From positions 1 to 64,000 of the forward strand of contig CAZKBH010000015.1 of assembly GCA_964550795.1 (NCBI GenBank): DNA of 64,000 nucleotides. The letters run 5' to 3'. Each line of letters begins with the position of its first letter. Positions within the stretch are counted from its first letter, which is position 1. The stretch is from M3007 sp964550795. GTDB taxonomy: Bacteria > Bacteroidota > Bacteroidia > Chitinophagales > Saprospiraceae. The notes beneath the pieces are model-generated. The model saw only the letters and a program-made list of their open reading frames with translations. It was not told the origin of the DNA and ran no database searches. Positions 53,835-62,354 of the stretch are shown here, one piece after another. A program made the position numbers and the translations under genes.

Positions 53835-55745
53835 TCAATTATCGCCTACTTTTTTCTTTAACTTCATAGCGTCAACTACTATTTGTGGAAGCAGCGGAAG
53901 GCCTATTTTTGCCCTAAAATCGTTTATGGTATCTTCATCACCCTCCCAAGGGGGCAGGGGCAGTTGTATCTCGCCACCCTCAAGTAACTGATAGCCCGTC
54001 AGGTAACGCTGGGGCTTGCCCAACAAAAGATTGCTCTGGTCGTAGCATTTTGCATACATAATCCAGGGGAGTTCACCTGCCTCACAAGCCTGATGCAAGT
54101 ATGGAAGCCATTTAAGGTATGCGACGATATCCTCAGCGTTGAATAACAAGTGAAAAGCATTGTTAACTGCGCTCTCACTAAACGCTCCTTTTTTGGGCCA
54201 ACCTGTTTTTTCTAAAATGGGGAGAATCGTATGATAATGTGATCGGTAGTGCTTTTGAGCTGCGGCCTCTGTAGTCCCTGGTAAATCCACCGTGAAATGC
54301 TCATCTCCTGGAATATACCCTGGAAGAGAATTTAACATAAAATTCATTACTCCGCCTGAAAATCGGCAAGCATCAAATCGAAGTGAATCTATCAAGAAGG
54401 ACGCGCTTGCTTGTTTGAATTTTTTATAACTGTCGCGGACTTTCCTTTCCATAATATTCCAGCGCTTATCCAATCTCAGAGAATCAAATCGGGGGTCAAA
54501 CAACAGTAGCATGAGCGTACCATTTTCATCTTTTTTCGCTGATATCCACTTGTCCAGATAAGAAAAAGCCATGGGTTTGTTTTTATCTCCAAGGGCTTTC
54601 AATGCGTATCGGTAGTACATATTGGTTAATGTCAGGTCCGATTGCATTATTTCGATACGGCGGTTCAACTTGCGGCCTTCATCGCTATCGTTGGGGCGAT
54701 AAGGAGAACTGCCGCCCAAGGCGAGCGTATAGAAGCGATGCGGTGGGAATTGAAGTACTTCGGTCAGATATTTATATAGGGCTTGTACTCGTTTTTGCGA
54801 CAGGGCAAGATTGTCATTCCCGATGCTATCGGTATGTCCAGACAATTCAAAAATCAAGTCAGGATACTTATTTGCAAATCCGGCGAAGGAATCTAATTCC
54901 GTTCGGTGTTCGTCGGTCAACTCGAACGCATCGTTTTCATACAATAAAATTTTACTGTCCATCAAAGGCTTTACGCCTAGTGCAACGGGATCATATTGAC
55001 TGCAGTAATAAATGGAGCTGTCTAACCCAGCAGAAGTTTCGGGCATCTCCACGACGGATACATTGTCGAGGAAATAATGCACATCAGAAAAACTTCGAGA
55101 ACTCGGCCACTGGGGGTCTGCAAAAACACCGATCATCAGGTAGTTGCTGGTGCACAAAGGCCTAATGCGCCATTTCACTTGATACCACTGTTCATAAATC
55201 AATGTATCAACTCCCATAAATGGGAAAATAAGTGCCTTCCTCCCGGTGTTAAAAAAGGACAAATTTTGTGGTAAAAGGGCGATCCCTAAGTGTTTGCCCC
55301 AATCCGGGTCGTGCCGTTTTGCGTGTTGAATGTACAACCAAAGACTAACTTCATACACCTGCCCGACTCGCATTGACTCAGTAGTACGGGCAGACAAATG
55401 AGAAGCTCCTTCTACCCCACCAAAAATTCCATTCGTGCCCGGCTTATAAACCATAGAGATCATTGATTTGCCTGACTGGGGCGATATTTTGTCCATGGGA
55501 CACATCTTTCCTTTTTTATCGTCTGAATTCTGTTTATAGTCTATATCGCATAGTATGCAGAGCCACCCGCCATTGCTCCAATTATAGACGAGAGAAGCAT
55601 ATTGAGAAGTAGATTGATAACAACTCAAACACTTTTGATCCCCATGTTCCTCAAACCCACCATTTCGGAGTATGCTTTTTTGTGCAAATGCTTGACAGGT
55701 GGAAATCAAACAAATCAGATAGAGAGAAAGGGAATGGATGTTCAT
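53835..55745 (-). CDS. OmpA-family protein with NGGFEE N-terminal domain
   Basis: 636 residues. Signal peptide ending CQAFAQ. The N-terminal jelly-roll begins NGGFEEHGD, typical of carbohydrate-binding-like surface modules. An OmpA/MotB domain lies at about 260-375 (LDSFAGFANKYPDLIFELSG, HTDSIGNDNLALSQKRVQAL, GRKLNRRIEI) and should bind peptidoglycan. A 250-residue C-terminal region of unknown fold ends WEGDEDTINDFRAKIGLPLL. It is a full-length paralogue of the truncated gene at 62707. Confidence 0.85.
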   Translation of the reverse strand: MNIHSLSLYLICLISTCQAFAQKSILRNGGFEEHGDQKCLSCYQSTSQYASLVYNWSNGGWLCILCDIDYKQNSDDKKGKMCPMDKISPQSGKSMISMVYKPGTNGIFGGVEGASHLSARTTESMRVGQVYEVSLWLYIQHAKRHDPDWGKHLGIALLPQNLSFFNTGRKALIFPFMGVDTLIYEQWYQVKWRIRPLCTSNYLMIGVFADPQWPSSRSFSDVHYFLDNVSVVEMPETSAGLDSSIYYCSQYDPVALGVKPLMDSKILLYENDAFELTDEHRTELDSFAGFANKYPDLIFELSGHTDSIGNDNLALSQKRVQALYKYLTEVLQFPPHRFYTLALGGSSPYRPNDSDEGRKLNRRIEIMQSDLTLTNMYYRYALKALGDKNKPMAFSYLDKWISAKKDENGTLMLLLFDPRFDSLRLDKRWNIMERKVRDSYKKFKQASASFLIDSLRFDACRFSGGVMNFMLNSLPGYIPGDEHFTVDLPGTTEAAAQKHYRSHYHTILPILEKTGWPKKGAFSESAVNNAFHLLFNAEDIVAYLKWLPYLHQACEAGELPWIMYAKCYDQSNLLLGKPQRYLTGYQLLEGGEIQLPLPPWEGDEDTINDFRAKIGLPLLPQIVVDAMKLKKKVGDN

Positions 55746-55806
55746 AAAATTTATAGTGGTTGATCAATTGATTGATAGTATAAATGGTTAGCCTGATTTC
55801 CTATCC

Positions 55807-56406
55807 CTACCCACCCCATAAAAGACGATCAATTGACGGAATCAAACCTTCTTGTATATGCTTTATCGCGGTAGAATCGGAGGCTCCTCCAGCTATGACC
55901 TTAGCAATTTTTCCTTTTTGATCAACCAAAAAAGTAGTCGGATATCCCCAAGGACAGCGAAAGATACCCATTATAATGGATTCTCCATCACTAACATGGT
56001 CAAAATCCCAGGGGTGCCGCACTAAAAAAGTTACGACATCTTGCCTGCTATCCCGTGAAATTGCGAGGAATCGGAGCGGTTCTTTGCTGTATTTCGCTGC
56101 CAATTGATTAAACCCGGGTATTTCGGCCACACAAGGCGCGCAGCCCTCAAACCAAAAATTAACAATAGTTATTCTGTCTTTGAAGTAATTCTGGTCTATT
56201 TTTTCATTGGAAATGCTCGTGCATTCAAATTGAGGGAATGTGGAACCAATTACGCAGTCGAGCGTAGAAAGATTTAAGGACAGATTTTCGGACGCATTCT
56301 TTTGCGCACACAACTCCAGAGCCGTAATATAGGCTATATCCTGCTTTTTAGTGCAACTCAGTAATGTGGTCGCGAGCGCAAAAAGGATGCTTAGACTGGT
56401 GTTCAT
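55807..56406 (-). CDS. TlpA-like thioredoxin-fold lipoprotein
   Basis: 199 residues from the ATG at 56406; the longer frame starting at 56433 would overlap the upstream gene and bury the leader. SpII leader TTLLSC (Cys18). After a short spacer, a redoxin domain: IGSTFPQF, FKDRITIVNFWFEGCAPCV with the CxxC pair C89/C92, and the cis-Pro region GYPTTFLVDQKGKI. Membrane-anchored periplasmic disulfide reductases of this type reduce or isomerise secreted proteins. It follows the barrel-protein gene on the same strand. Confidence 0.85.
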   Translation of the reverse strand: MNTSLSILFALATTLLSCTKKQDIAYITALELCAQKNASENLSLNLSTLDCVIGSTFPQFECTSISNEKIDQNYFKDRITIVNFWFEGCAPCVAEIPGFNQLAAKYSKEPLRFLAISRDSRQDVVTFLVRHPWDFDHVSDGESIIMGIFRCPWGYPTTFLVDQKGKIAKVIAGGASDSTAIKHIQEGLIPSIDRLLWGG

Positions 56407-56429
56407 GGGTTCAAGCGCTAGTACCCCCC

Positions 56430-57203
56430 TCAAAAACGATACGCTACCTGAACGGCTATCATCAAATTATTCAAACCCGCCTGATAGCTGCCTTGGGTAG
56501 CCAAAGTATTAGTACCCGGCAGATCGCGCGTCCAGGAGCCTTCGATGAACTTGGGGGCGACGTAGTAGAAAAGATCGGCCCCAATGGAAAAACGGGGCAC
56601 GCGTTGGAATATGTATTGCCCGCCCATTCCGAGCCGACCCACTGGCACGAACCGACGGGTAACGCTGTGTTCCACCGTTCCGCCAGCCTCCCATACAAGG
56701 GTATTTGTGGGCGAATCAACTTTAAGCAGTTCAATTCCCTGAGCGGTTTCATTCCGGTCGTGGGTATAAGCGCCAAACAGGCCCGCACTCAAGCGGATAA
56801 AAGTCCATTTGTTTTCTAAAATCCGATACTGGGCTCCGCCTCCAACCATCACCTGGAAAGCTTCAAAGTCACTGACTTGGCCTTCAATAGCGGCGGTAGA
56901 GGGAGATAAAGGTTGTGGTGGCGTGATGGTTGTCTGGCTGGTGACATAGTACAACGAACCTTGGGCGCTTAAAAAATAATGCCAGCGCTTATTCAACCGT
57001 TGGGTTATGTCTATCCCCATCAAAAAGGGCGTCTGTTTGAACACTTGCCGAATGCCCGGAGCCTGGGCCGAAGTGCTGTTTCCCTGCGAACTATATAAAT
57101 GCCACAAATTCACGTAGGCGCTTATGCTTCGAGGGTAATCCTGTTCCTGTGCAGCGAGTAAAGCGGTGCATAAAAAGGCGATGGATAAGCATATTGATTT
57201 CAT
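56430..57203 (-). CDS. Putative outer-membrane beta-barrel protein
   Basis: 257 residues: signal peptide (SIAFLCTALLAAQ), then eight to ten amphipathic strands (WHYFLSAQGSLYYVTSQ, FEAFQVMVGGGAQYRIL, RFSIGADLFYYVAPKF) and a C-terminal NNLMIAVQVAYRF, which ends in Phe as in outer-membrane porins. Family not recognised. 10 bases separate it from the upstream membrane gene; operon with the TlpA-like gene likely. Confidence 0.7.
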   Translation of the reverse strand: MKSICLSIAFLCTALLAAQEQDYPRSISAYVNLWHLYSSQGNSTSAQAPGIRQVFKQTPFLMGIDITQRLNKRWHYFLSAQGSLYYVTSQTTITPPQPLSPSTAAIEGQVSDFEAFQVMVGGGAQYRILENKWTFIRLSAGLFGAYTHDRNETAQGIELLKVDSPTNTLVWEAGGTVEHSVTRRFVPVGRLGMGGQYIFQRVPRFSIGADLFYYVAPKFIEGSWTRDLPGTNTLATQGSYQAGLNNLMIAVQVAYRF

Positions 57204-57213
57204 GATGTAGTAT

Positions 57214-57732
57214 TTATATGGTTTCTTCCAATTTCACAATTTTAAGATCTACCTGCTGCAGATTATGCCTGGTCACAAATGATTCAAAATCGTGTTTATT
57301 CGTGATTTCAAAGTTCGTTCGATTGCCATAGATGTCGGTTACCAGCAATCCGATATCTCCCTGCACCACAAATGCACGTCCGTATTTTTTACTTTTTCTG
57401 TATCCACTACCCAAATAGTGACGAACCGGGTTAAATTTAACCATCCGTGCCGACTTGATATGTTTCCATGAGAGTACTCTGGGCTTCCACTGTAGCGGAA
57501 AGTACCGGTACCGGATTTCAGCTTCATTGACCGACAGTTCAAAGCGCATTGCCAGTAGGAGTGCTAAAGGAAGCAGGGTTCCCAAAAGAATAAGCCAAAA
57601 TTCGGGCGATTTGAGGGTGAGTTCCTCCGGATGTTTGGCAAAGTGTACGGACAGAATGATGAAAGGTGGAATATACATGATCCAAATAAACCACGACTTA
57701 AATAAGCTGTTTTTCTGTTGATATTTTTCCAT
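57214..57732 (-). CDS. Membrane protein with PH-like domain
   Basis: 172 residues. Two membrane helices near the N-terminus (WFIWIMYIPPFIILSVHF, FWLILLGTLLPLALLLAM) are followed by a cytoplasmic beta-rich domain (FELSVNEAEIRYRYFPLQWK, WKHIKSARMVKF) resembling bacterial PH domains. Function unknown. It begins 13 bases after the remains of an HlyD-type gene. Confidence 0.6.
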   Translation of the reverse strand: MEKYQQKNSLFKSWFIWIMYIPPFIILSVHFAKHPEELTLKSPEFWLILLGTLLPLALLLAMRFELSVNEAEIRYRYFPLQWKPRVLSWKHIKSARMVKFNPVRHYLGSGYRKSKKYGRAFVVQGDIGLLVTDIYGNRTNFEITNKHDFESFVTRHNLQQVDLKIVKLEETI

Positions 57733-57745
57733 GTTGGTATATGCG

Positions 57746-57847
57746 CTATTGAGTTTTTAATAAATCCCGCAATTGTCCAAAAACGCGCTCCAGAACCCGG
57801 CGGTCTTCTGTAATGATCCGTACCTGGCCGGACATTTCCTGGCGGAA
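57746..57847 (-). pseudogene. C-terminal remnant of an HlyD-family exporter subunit
   Basis: 33 codons without a start read FRQEMSGQVRIIT.., EDRRVLERVFGQLRDLLK, the conserved C-terminal end of HlyD-type adaptor proteins of bacteriocin exporters (GMSGQ.RIITED..L..R). The stop precedes the PH-like gene. The rest of the gene (about 400 codons) is absent, replaced immediately upstream by a small membrane gene. It belongs with the C39/ABC remains at 61109-61804. Confidence 0.65.
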
Positions 57848-57850
57848 AGT

Positions 57851-58084
57851 TTATTCCGGTTGCGACTCAGAAGAGGAGACCCTATTATCATAATCCCTTA
57901 TTTTATCCGATATAAAAAAGACCACTGCTAGCAATGCAGATAGTGTATATTTTTCATGTGACGAATCTGATGAAGTAGAATTTTCTAAGAACCCGCCCCA
58001 AGGCCAGATGTCTCTGCATATTGCAATCAAAGTGAATGCCAAACAAAATTTAGCAAATGCCAATTTTAAGTTAGATTTTATCAT
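57851..58084 (-). CDS. Small membrane protein
   Basis: 77 residues with two hydrophobic segments (FAKFCLAFTLIAICRDIW, YTLSALLAVVFFISDKI) and an acidic tail. No family recognised. It abuts the HlyD remnant, so it may mark the edge of the inserted or rearranged segment. Confidence 0.45.
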   Translation of the reverse strand: MIKSNLKLAFAKFCLAFTLIAICRDIWPWGGFLENSTSSDSSHEKYTLSALLAVVFFISDKIRDYDNRVSSSESQPE

Positions 58085-58277
58085 GAATTTCTGATTTAAC
58101 TTGGTGAAAATATTTTTTCATTTTGGGCGATGATGAGGACCGATTCAAGACTTTTTGTTGTTCTTACGCAGCCTTTGGCGATCTCGTGAAAGAAATTCAT
58201 CCAGCCGAAATGTTGTTCAGTTCAAAATTATACAACGGTTACCGATGTTGAAACAAAAATGTTTTCGTAATGCTCTT

Positions 58278-58328
58278 AGTGCCGATGAAATAACAACCTC
58301 ACCATGAGGTTGTTATTTCATCGGCACT
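58278..58328. repeat. Perfect 24-bp palindrome
   Basis: Arms AGTGCCGATGAAATAACAAC.. (58278-58301) and its exact complement (58305-58328) around CCA. It adjoins the nested element at 58332-58497. No gene is visible in 58085-58522. Confidence 0.85.
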
Positions 58329-58331
58329 AAT

Positions 58332-58497
58332 CAGCGATTCTCGGTTTGTAAAAACATCTAAGGTATAGACTGGTCAAAAAGGCAATTTTCAATCAGATTT
58401 TAGTTGTTTTTGCCTTAAATATGGTTCTAACCTGACCAAGTTAAAGTCTAAACAGCCACTTGTCGCCTCAAATGTTAACAAACCGAGAATGGCTGGG
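58332..58497. repeat. Nested inverted-repeat element (MITE or structured RNA)
   Basis: Outer arms CAGCGATTCTCGGTTTGT (from 58332) and ACAAACCGAGAATGGCTG (to 58497). Inside, in correct nesting order, lie TAGACT/AGTCTA, GGTCA/TGACC and AAGGCAA/TTGCCTT. The direct repeat GCACTAATC flanks both outer ends (58324 and 58498). The layout fits a miniature mobile element; a structured transcript is also possible. Confidence 0.5.
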
Positions 58498-58522
58498 CAC
58501 TAATCAAACGTATTGACACTTA

Positions 58523-59067
58523 TCAAAATCGTACTGCCCCTGCTGAACCAAACAACGCAGCTTGACCAGCAAAGTTAAGACCATTCATGCCAAAATCAGA
58601 CTCGTAATGATGACTCCAATTACTAACAACATACCATCCCCAGCCAACAGCTCCTGACAATAAGTCATTTAAAGCAATCTCTACTATTGGTGGTTCTTGG
58701 TTCGGGAATTCGGCTACTAAATAATGTTCCCACCAGCAATACGACTGACGACCCAAAGTTACAAGAAATCGAGAAATTGCACCATCGAAAGGTTTGTCTG
58801 GCACTGCGGTAATCTGAGCAAGAATGGTATCATAATTTATTGAATTCCCTGCACAAAAGTCGTCTATATACGAGTTAAGTATAGACTTTTCCTGCGAGCT
58901 AATGGCTCCGAGCGAATGCATCTGGTCAATATTATTGATTATTCGTTGCTTCATACTGTCAACTGAAGCTTCTTCTAAAAAAGACAACTTTAATTCAGTG
59001 GGGATGGAAGTCAAATCTGGCAATGGTATATACTTAAATATATCTTCATGTGTTTGGGAGGCCTCCA
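58523..59067 (-). pseudogene. 3' part of a lipoprotein gene split by an ISAs1 element
   Basis: The C-terminal 177 codons (from QTHEDIFKYIPLPDL, to FGSAGAVRF) of a gene whose 5' part is at 60328-60643. An artificial start inside the IS (59113) gives a 196-residue frame, but its first residues are IS sequence. Removing the element and one copy of the 12-bp duplication joins both parts in frame to 849 bases (282 residues). The product is unrecognised; the end (CWWEHYLVAEFP.., GAVGWGWYVVSNWSHHY) is aromatic and Gly-rich. It lies between exporter remnants and may have been part of that locus. Confidence 0.8.
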
Positions 59068-59109
59068 CAGGGCAAACGCATGAACGTTTGAGCGGATAGA
59101 AATCTGTTT

Positions 59110-60260
59110 TCATGTTTGTAATCGGAGGATTTGTTCACGATAATAGTCTGACCGGTCGGCCTTTTTTCGTTTGCGCTTTATACTGATGTTTTCAGGGTGT
59201 GTTTTGACCAAGTTATGGGCGATTCTGAGTACTGTTCCAAAATTAGCAGCGGCGCAAGCGATTCGTTTTCGGCTTCCATCTTCGCCCCAAAACACGTCTA
59301 ACATATAGTGTAATTGGTTTTCGATTCCCCAGTGGCCTCTAACATAGGCTGCTAAATGCTCTGCTGATAGTTGAAGGCTACTGATGTAGTATCGAGTATC
59401 TTGCGTGATTATGCCACTGGCCATGATTATTCGTTCACTTTGGACTTGGATGATCGTATTTAGCCCTGCCCAATCTGCTCTTGGAACCCATTCAGGGAGC
59501 CTCTCAGCGTTTAAAATCCGGCAAATACGCTCTTCTATACGACCATGGTCAACTGAGGTATCCTTGGCATACTGCTCATCCTTACATTCGGATGCATAAG
59601 CCTCAAAAGTCGCTTCTACGCCCGCTGATAAGGTCGCCTGATTCCCTTTCAAACCAATCACATAATCAGCATTTCTGGAGATGATTTCTTTGACAATTTC
59701 CCTCTGACACCCCATCGCATCTATGCTCACTACACAGCCATCCAATTCTAAGTCGTTTAAAATCAATGGAATTGCTTTAATCTCGTTGGTCTTCTCCGCT
59801 ACTTGGCGGATACTTAGGCAGAGCGACAAATCACTGCACCATGCCTCCACCAAATGCACCGCAGACTTGCCACCTTCTGCATGGGCGGTCTGTTGTTCCA
59901 ACTTGGTAGCACTACTGCGCAACTTCTTGCCATCAATACTAATTAACGTGCCCTCTGGCAATTGGATGTTGNNNNNNNNNNCTGCTCGAATGCTACAGGG
60001 TCGATCAATGACATAACCCGGTTCAAGGTGTCATGAGATGGAATGCCGTTCAGATAGGGGCGATAGCGCCGCAACCAATCCAATTTGTCTTCTCCAAAGT
60101 CAACTATCTCGTCCCATTCTGAGCAGGTACTTACAACTGCACTGATCGTCAAAAACAAAATCTCGTCCAATGGATACTCGATTTTCCCGCTCTGACGAGG
60201 TTCTGGAACCTCATTCAAGTGATCCAAAAGACTCCCTAGCAAACTTTCTATCTCAGCCAT
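59110..60260 (-). CDS. ISAs1-family transposase
   Basis: The N-terminal part starts at 60260 (MAEIESLLGSLLDHLNEVPE, PSHDTLNRVMSLIDP) and the catalytic part ends at 59110: first Asp in ISIDGKKLR, second in VVSIDAMGCQREI, Glu in RGHWGIENQLHYMLDVFWGE. About 380 residues, normal for the family. A 10-N gap (59972-59981) falls between the parts and the assembled length shifts frame by one, most likely because the gap size is a placeholder, so an intact gene is plausible. Confidence 0.85.
59972..59981. other. Assembly gap (10 N)
   Basis: Ten N inside the ISAs1 transposase, consistent with a repeated element that broke the assembly. Confidence 0.95.
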
Positions 60261-60327
60261 CTCGTTTTTCCAACAAACATATGGAGTTCAATTTATATCA
60301 CGCCTCCATATTCATGCGTTTGCCCTG

Positions 60328-60643
60328 GGGAGGCCTCCATCAGTCCATTGTAAATCAGTGTATCTAAGTACTTTGCGAAATGAAAACTATCTTGAAAGGC
60401 AACCTTTCCCATATTTTGTTCAACATATGATAGCATTAGGTTGTGATAGTAACCTATTTTGGTTACATCATAGTTTACCGTATCGAGGACTACAATGACT
60501 GGATCCATAGAACAGTCCTCTGCTCCTCTGTATTGGGCTTTTAAAATATCCACTTTATGAGTATCAAGTTGTTTTTCAAACTTTGTACAATAGAAAAGAA
60601 GAGATACCATTAAAAGCAAGATGGCAGATGTTAAATATTTCAT
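60328..60643 (-). pseudogene. 5' part of the lipoprotein gene split by the ISAs1 element
   Basis: Start MKYLTSAILLLMVSLLFYC with an SpII lipobox (Cys19), then a helical region (YYHNLMLSYVEQNMGKVAFQ) up to NGLMEAS at the insertion point. It continues into the IS for a few codons before a stop at 60293. See 58523-59067 for the rest. Confidence 0.8.
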
Positions 60644-60776
60644 AAAAGTTCATTTTAACCTGATCGCGAAATTACTATCAGATGGGTGAAAAAATTTAAA
60701 ATTTATGCCTACTCTTTGACGGGTTTTCAGCATTTCCCCGGCTCCTCCACCCCTCACTCGCGCGAACTGTAAAAGG

Positions 60777-61112
60777 TCAAGAAGCATTACAAAGGTGCAA
60801 GTCCCCACTGCCAGAATTTGGCAGTCCAGAAAAAACATCCAATTTTTTTTTGCCACCCCGGATTGTCAACAGATTTTCCTGCCCTACCAGAATGGAAAAC
60901 TCGATTTTAACCGGTTCTGAGTAATAATAGGTGTCTGCCTGCTTATCATAGGCGATAGGGAAGCCTTGGTCACGGAATTCGCCCAGCAGTCGGTAGAGTT
61001 TGCGCTCACTGATATTCAGACGCTCTGCTAGTTGGACAGGCGTACCTGTGGCTCTGGTGCGGATGAGATGGTCAATTCTTTGGATCAAAAAAAGATCAGC
61101 GAAAATATTCAT
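60777..61112 (-). CDS. Winged-helix transcriptional regulator (HTH_11-like)
   Basis: 111 residues. The N-terminal HTH (LFLIQRIDHLIRTRATGTP, LAERLNISERKLYRLLGEFR, DQGFPIAYDK) is of the DeoR/WYL entry type; the C-terminal part YYYSEPVKIEFSI is short and no WYL domain follows. Small regulators like this accompany peptide-export genes in Bacteroidota. Its ATG overlaps the stop of the ABC-transporter remnant (ATGA), so it was the next gene in that operon. Confidence 0.7.
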   Translation of the reverse strand: MNIFADLFLIQRIDHLIRTRATGTPVQLAERLNISERKLYRLLGEFRDQGFPIAYDKQADTYYYSEPVKIEFSILVGQENLLTIRGGKKKLDVFSGLPNSGSGDLHLCNAS

Positions 61113-61322
61113 AAAGAAGTGTTTGGATGATTAAAGTAGGTGATGTGTTTATCGTTTATCAAGAACCCAGTTCCAGTTACCAGATCAAAGAATGCGCATC
61201 GTCGGCCTACCAATTCCTCGTCTGTATCCTGTTCTACAATACGGCCTTCGTGCAATCAAAATACGCTGGCGCTGTTCCTTGCTGATACCGTTGCCTTGAG
61301 ATCCAATTTTTGTCTTATATCC
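61109..61322 (-). pseudogene. ATP-binding domain remnant of the C39-type ABC transporter
   Basis: Two pieces in different frames. LGYKTKIGSQGNGISKEQRQ, RILIAR (61322-61245) holds the ABC signature region in altered form. EGRIVEQDTDEELVGRR (from 61247) is the C-terminal end after the D-loop/switch His region. About 70 codons (Walker B, D-loop, H-loop) are deleted between them, and everything between the C39 domain and the signature (membrane helices, Walker A) is gone. The frame ends in the ATGA overlap with the regulator gene. Not functional. Confidence 0.75.
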
Positions 61323-61804
61323 TAAGGGGGATCATCAATGAAGGATCGAATGTTCCCATCTCCACAACGTACATCAATAGGTTCCAGGAGAATCAGCACC
61401 CCTTGATCAGCATCACTGAGCCAGGATTTTTCGAAATCTTTCCGGGTAAGTTTAAATTTCCCTGCCCCCGGGTCGGCGATCCAGATGTGGCTGCGCGAGA
61501 CCTTATATATGACTACAAAATGCTCCTGGTTCCAGTGCGCAATGCAGGGGAGCGGGGCATTTAGCAGGCAAGCCGTGTCTTTCCCAGTATCAAAAGGTAC
61601 TTTCACGGTCATGGTCCGAAAACCGATGGCCTCTGCTGCTTCCATGATGCCCAGGGCAGAAACGCCTTCGCGGCTGAGGTAACTACGCTCGCGCAGGTAT
61701 GTCAGGGGAAATTGTCGGCCATGGGCAGCAGCGGCCATCATCAGGCAGGTGGGGCCGCAATCCATGGCATCGAGTTGGCGGTAAAAGGGGAAGTTGAATG
61801 ACAT
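61322..61804 (-). CDS. Peptidase C39 domain, truncated from a bacteriocin-type ABC exporter
   Basis: 160 residues: FYRQLDAMDCGPTCLMM with catalytic C16, HWNQEHFVVIYK with H95, and WIADPG with D111, so the double-glycine leader peptidase site is complete. In intact exporters this domain is followed by a membrane domain and an ATPase. Here the frame ends after ILLEP plus a short unrelated tail, and an ATPase scrap follows directly in another frame. It may persist as a free peptidase domain, but more likely is the first part of a decayed gene. Confidence 0.8.
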   Translation of the reverse strand: MSFNFPFYRQLDAMDCGPTCLMMAAAAHGRQFPLTYLRERSYLSREGVSALGIMEAAEAIGFRTMTVKVPFDTGKDTACLLNAPLPCIAHWNQEHFVVIYKVSRSHIWIADPGAGKFKLTRKDFEKSWLSDADQGVLILLEPIDVRCGDGNIRSFIDDPP

Positions 61805-61896
61805 GCGTGTTTTTACTTTGATTAAGGAGTGTTTATACTATAATTTTTGGGATTTTGATGATTTGAGTGCGGTAAAAGCCTGATTTTGAGATGATG

Positions 61897-62008
61897 GGTT
61901 CAAAACCATACTACTGGACATTTTTGCTTTGCTACCAGACCTATAAGGTTTCCAAAAACCTTATAGGTCTCGATTTCGGAAAATGTCCAGTAGTATGGTT
62001 CAAAACCA
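61897..62008. repeat. Nested palindromes flanked by a 12-bp direct repeat
   Basis: Outer arms CCATACTACTGGACATTTT (61906-61924) / AAAATGTCCAGTAGTATGG (61980-61998). Inner perfect arms AGACCTATAAGGTTT (61937-61951) / AAACCTTATAGGTCT (61956-61970), the same core as 47127-47159. GGTTCAAAACCA occurs at both 61897-61908 and 61997-62008. The layout suggests one family C palindrome inserted into, or carried by, a small mobile element. Confidence 0.75.
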
Positions 62009-62192
62009 CTCTGTGTTGGCTAAAGTAGAAATATGAGGCACCGTCGAAGCGTGGCTTCGAGAAATACTAATTATAAGACGTTACGGTAAGGGAAAAGCCA
62101 GGCTTATTACAATGCTTCAGGATCAGAAGCGGTATCTTTTCTGCTTTAATACTTGCGCAAATCAGAGAAAAAGTCGAACTTTGGGAACTTCG

Positions 62193-62254
62193 GCGGTATG
62201 CGGTATGCGGTATGCGGTATGCGGTATGCGGTATGCGGTATGCGGTATGCGGTA
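62193..62254. repeat. Heptanucleotide tandem repeat (GCGGTAT)n
   Basis: Nearly nine perfect copies of a 7-base unit running into a 100-N gap and resuming as TGCGG after it, so the true array is longer. Because the unit is not a multiple of 3, all three frames stay open, which produces spurious reading frames. No other gene is visible in 61805-62706. Confidence 0.9.
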
Positions 62255-62354
62255 NNNNNNNNNNNNNNNNNNNNNNNNNNNNNNNNNNNNNNNNNNNNNN
62301 NNNNNNNNNNNNNNNNNNNNNNNNNNNNNNNNNNNNNNNNNNNNNNNNNNNNNN
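62255..62354. other. Assembly gap (100 N)
   Basis: One hundred N inside the heptamer array, typical of a scaffold join through a tandem repeat. Confidence 0.95.

Larger units (their letters stand above)
59056..60339. mobile_element. ISAs1-family insertion sequence with target duplication
   Basis: The terminal inverted repeats CAGGGCAAACGCATGAA lie at 59068-59084 and, complemented, at 60311-60327, giving an element of 1260 bases as assembled. It is flanked on both sides by the direct repeat GGGAGGCCTCCA (59056-59067 and 60328-60339). ISAs1 elements usually duplicate 8-10 bases, so 12 is slightly long and may include a chance match. A 10-N gap lies inside. Confidence 0.9.

Noticed and set aside
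61140..61325. 61-codon plus-strand frame upstream of the C39 gene
   Set aside because: The minus strand here clearly reads as pieces of an ABC ATPase, so the plus frame is a shadow.
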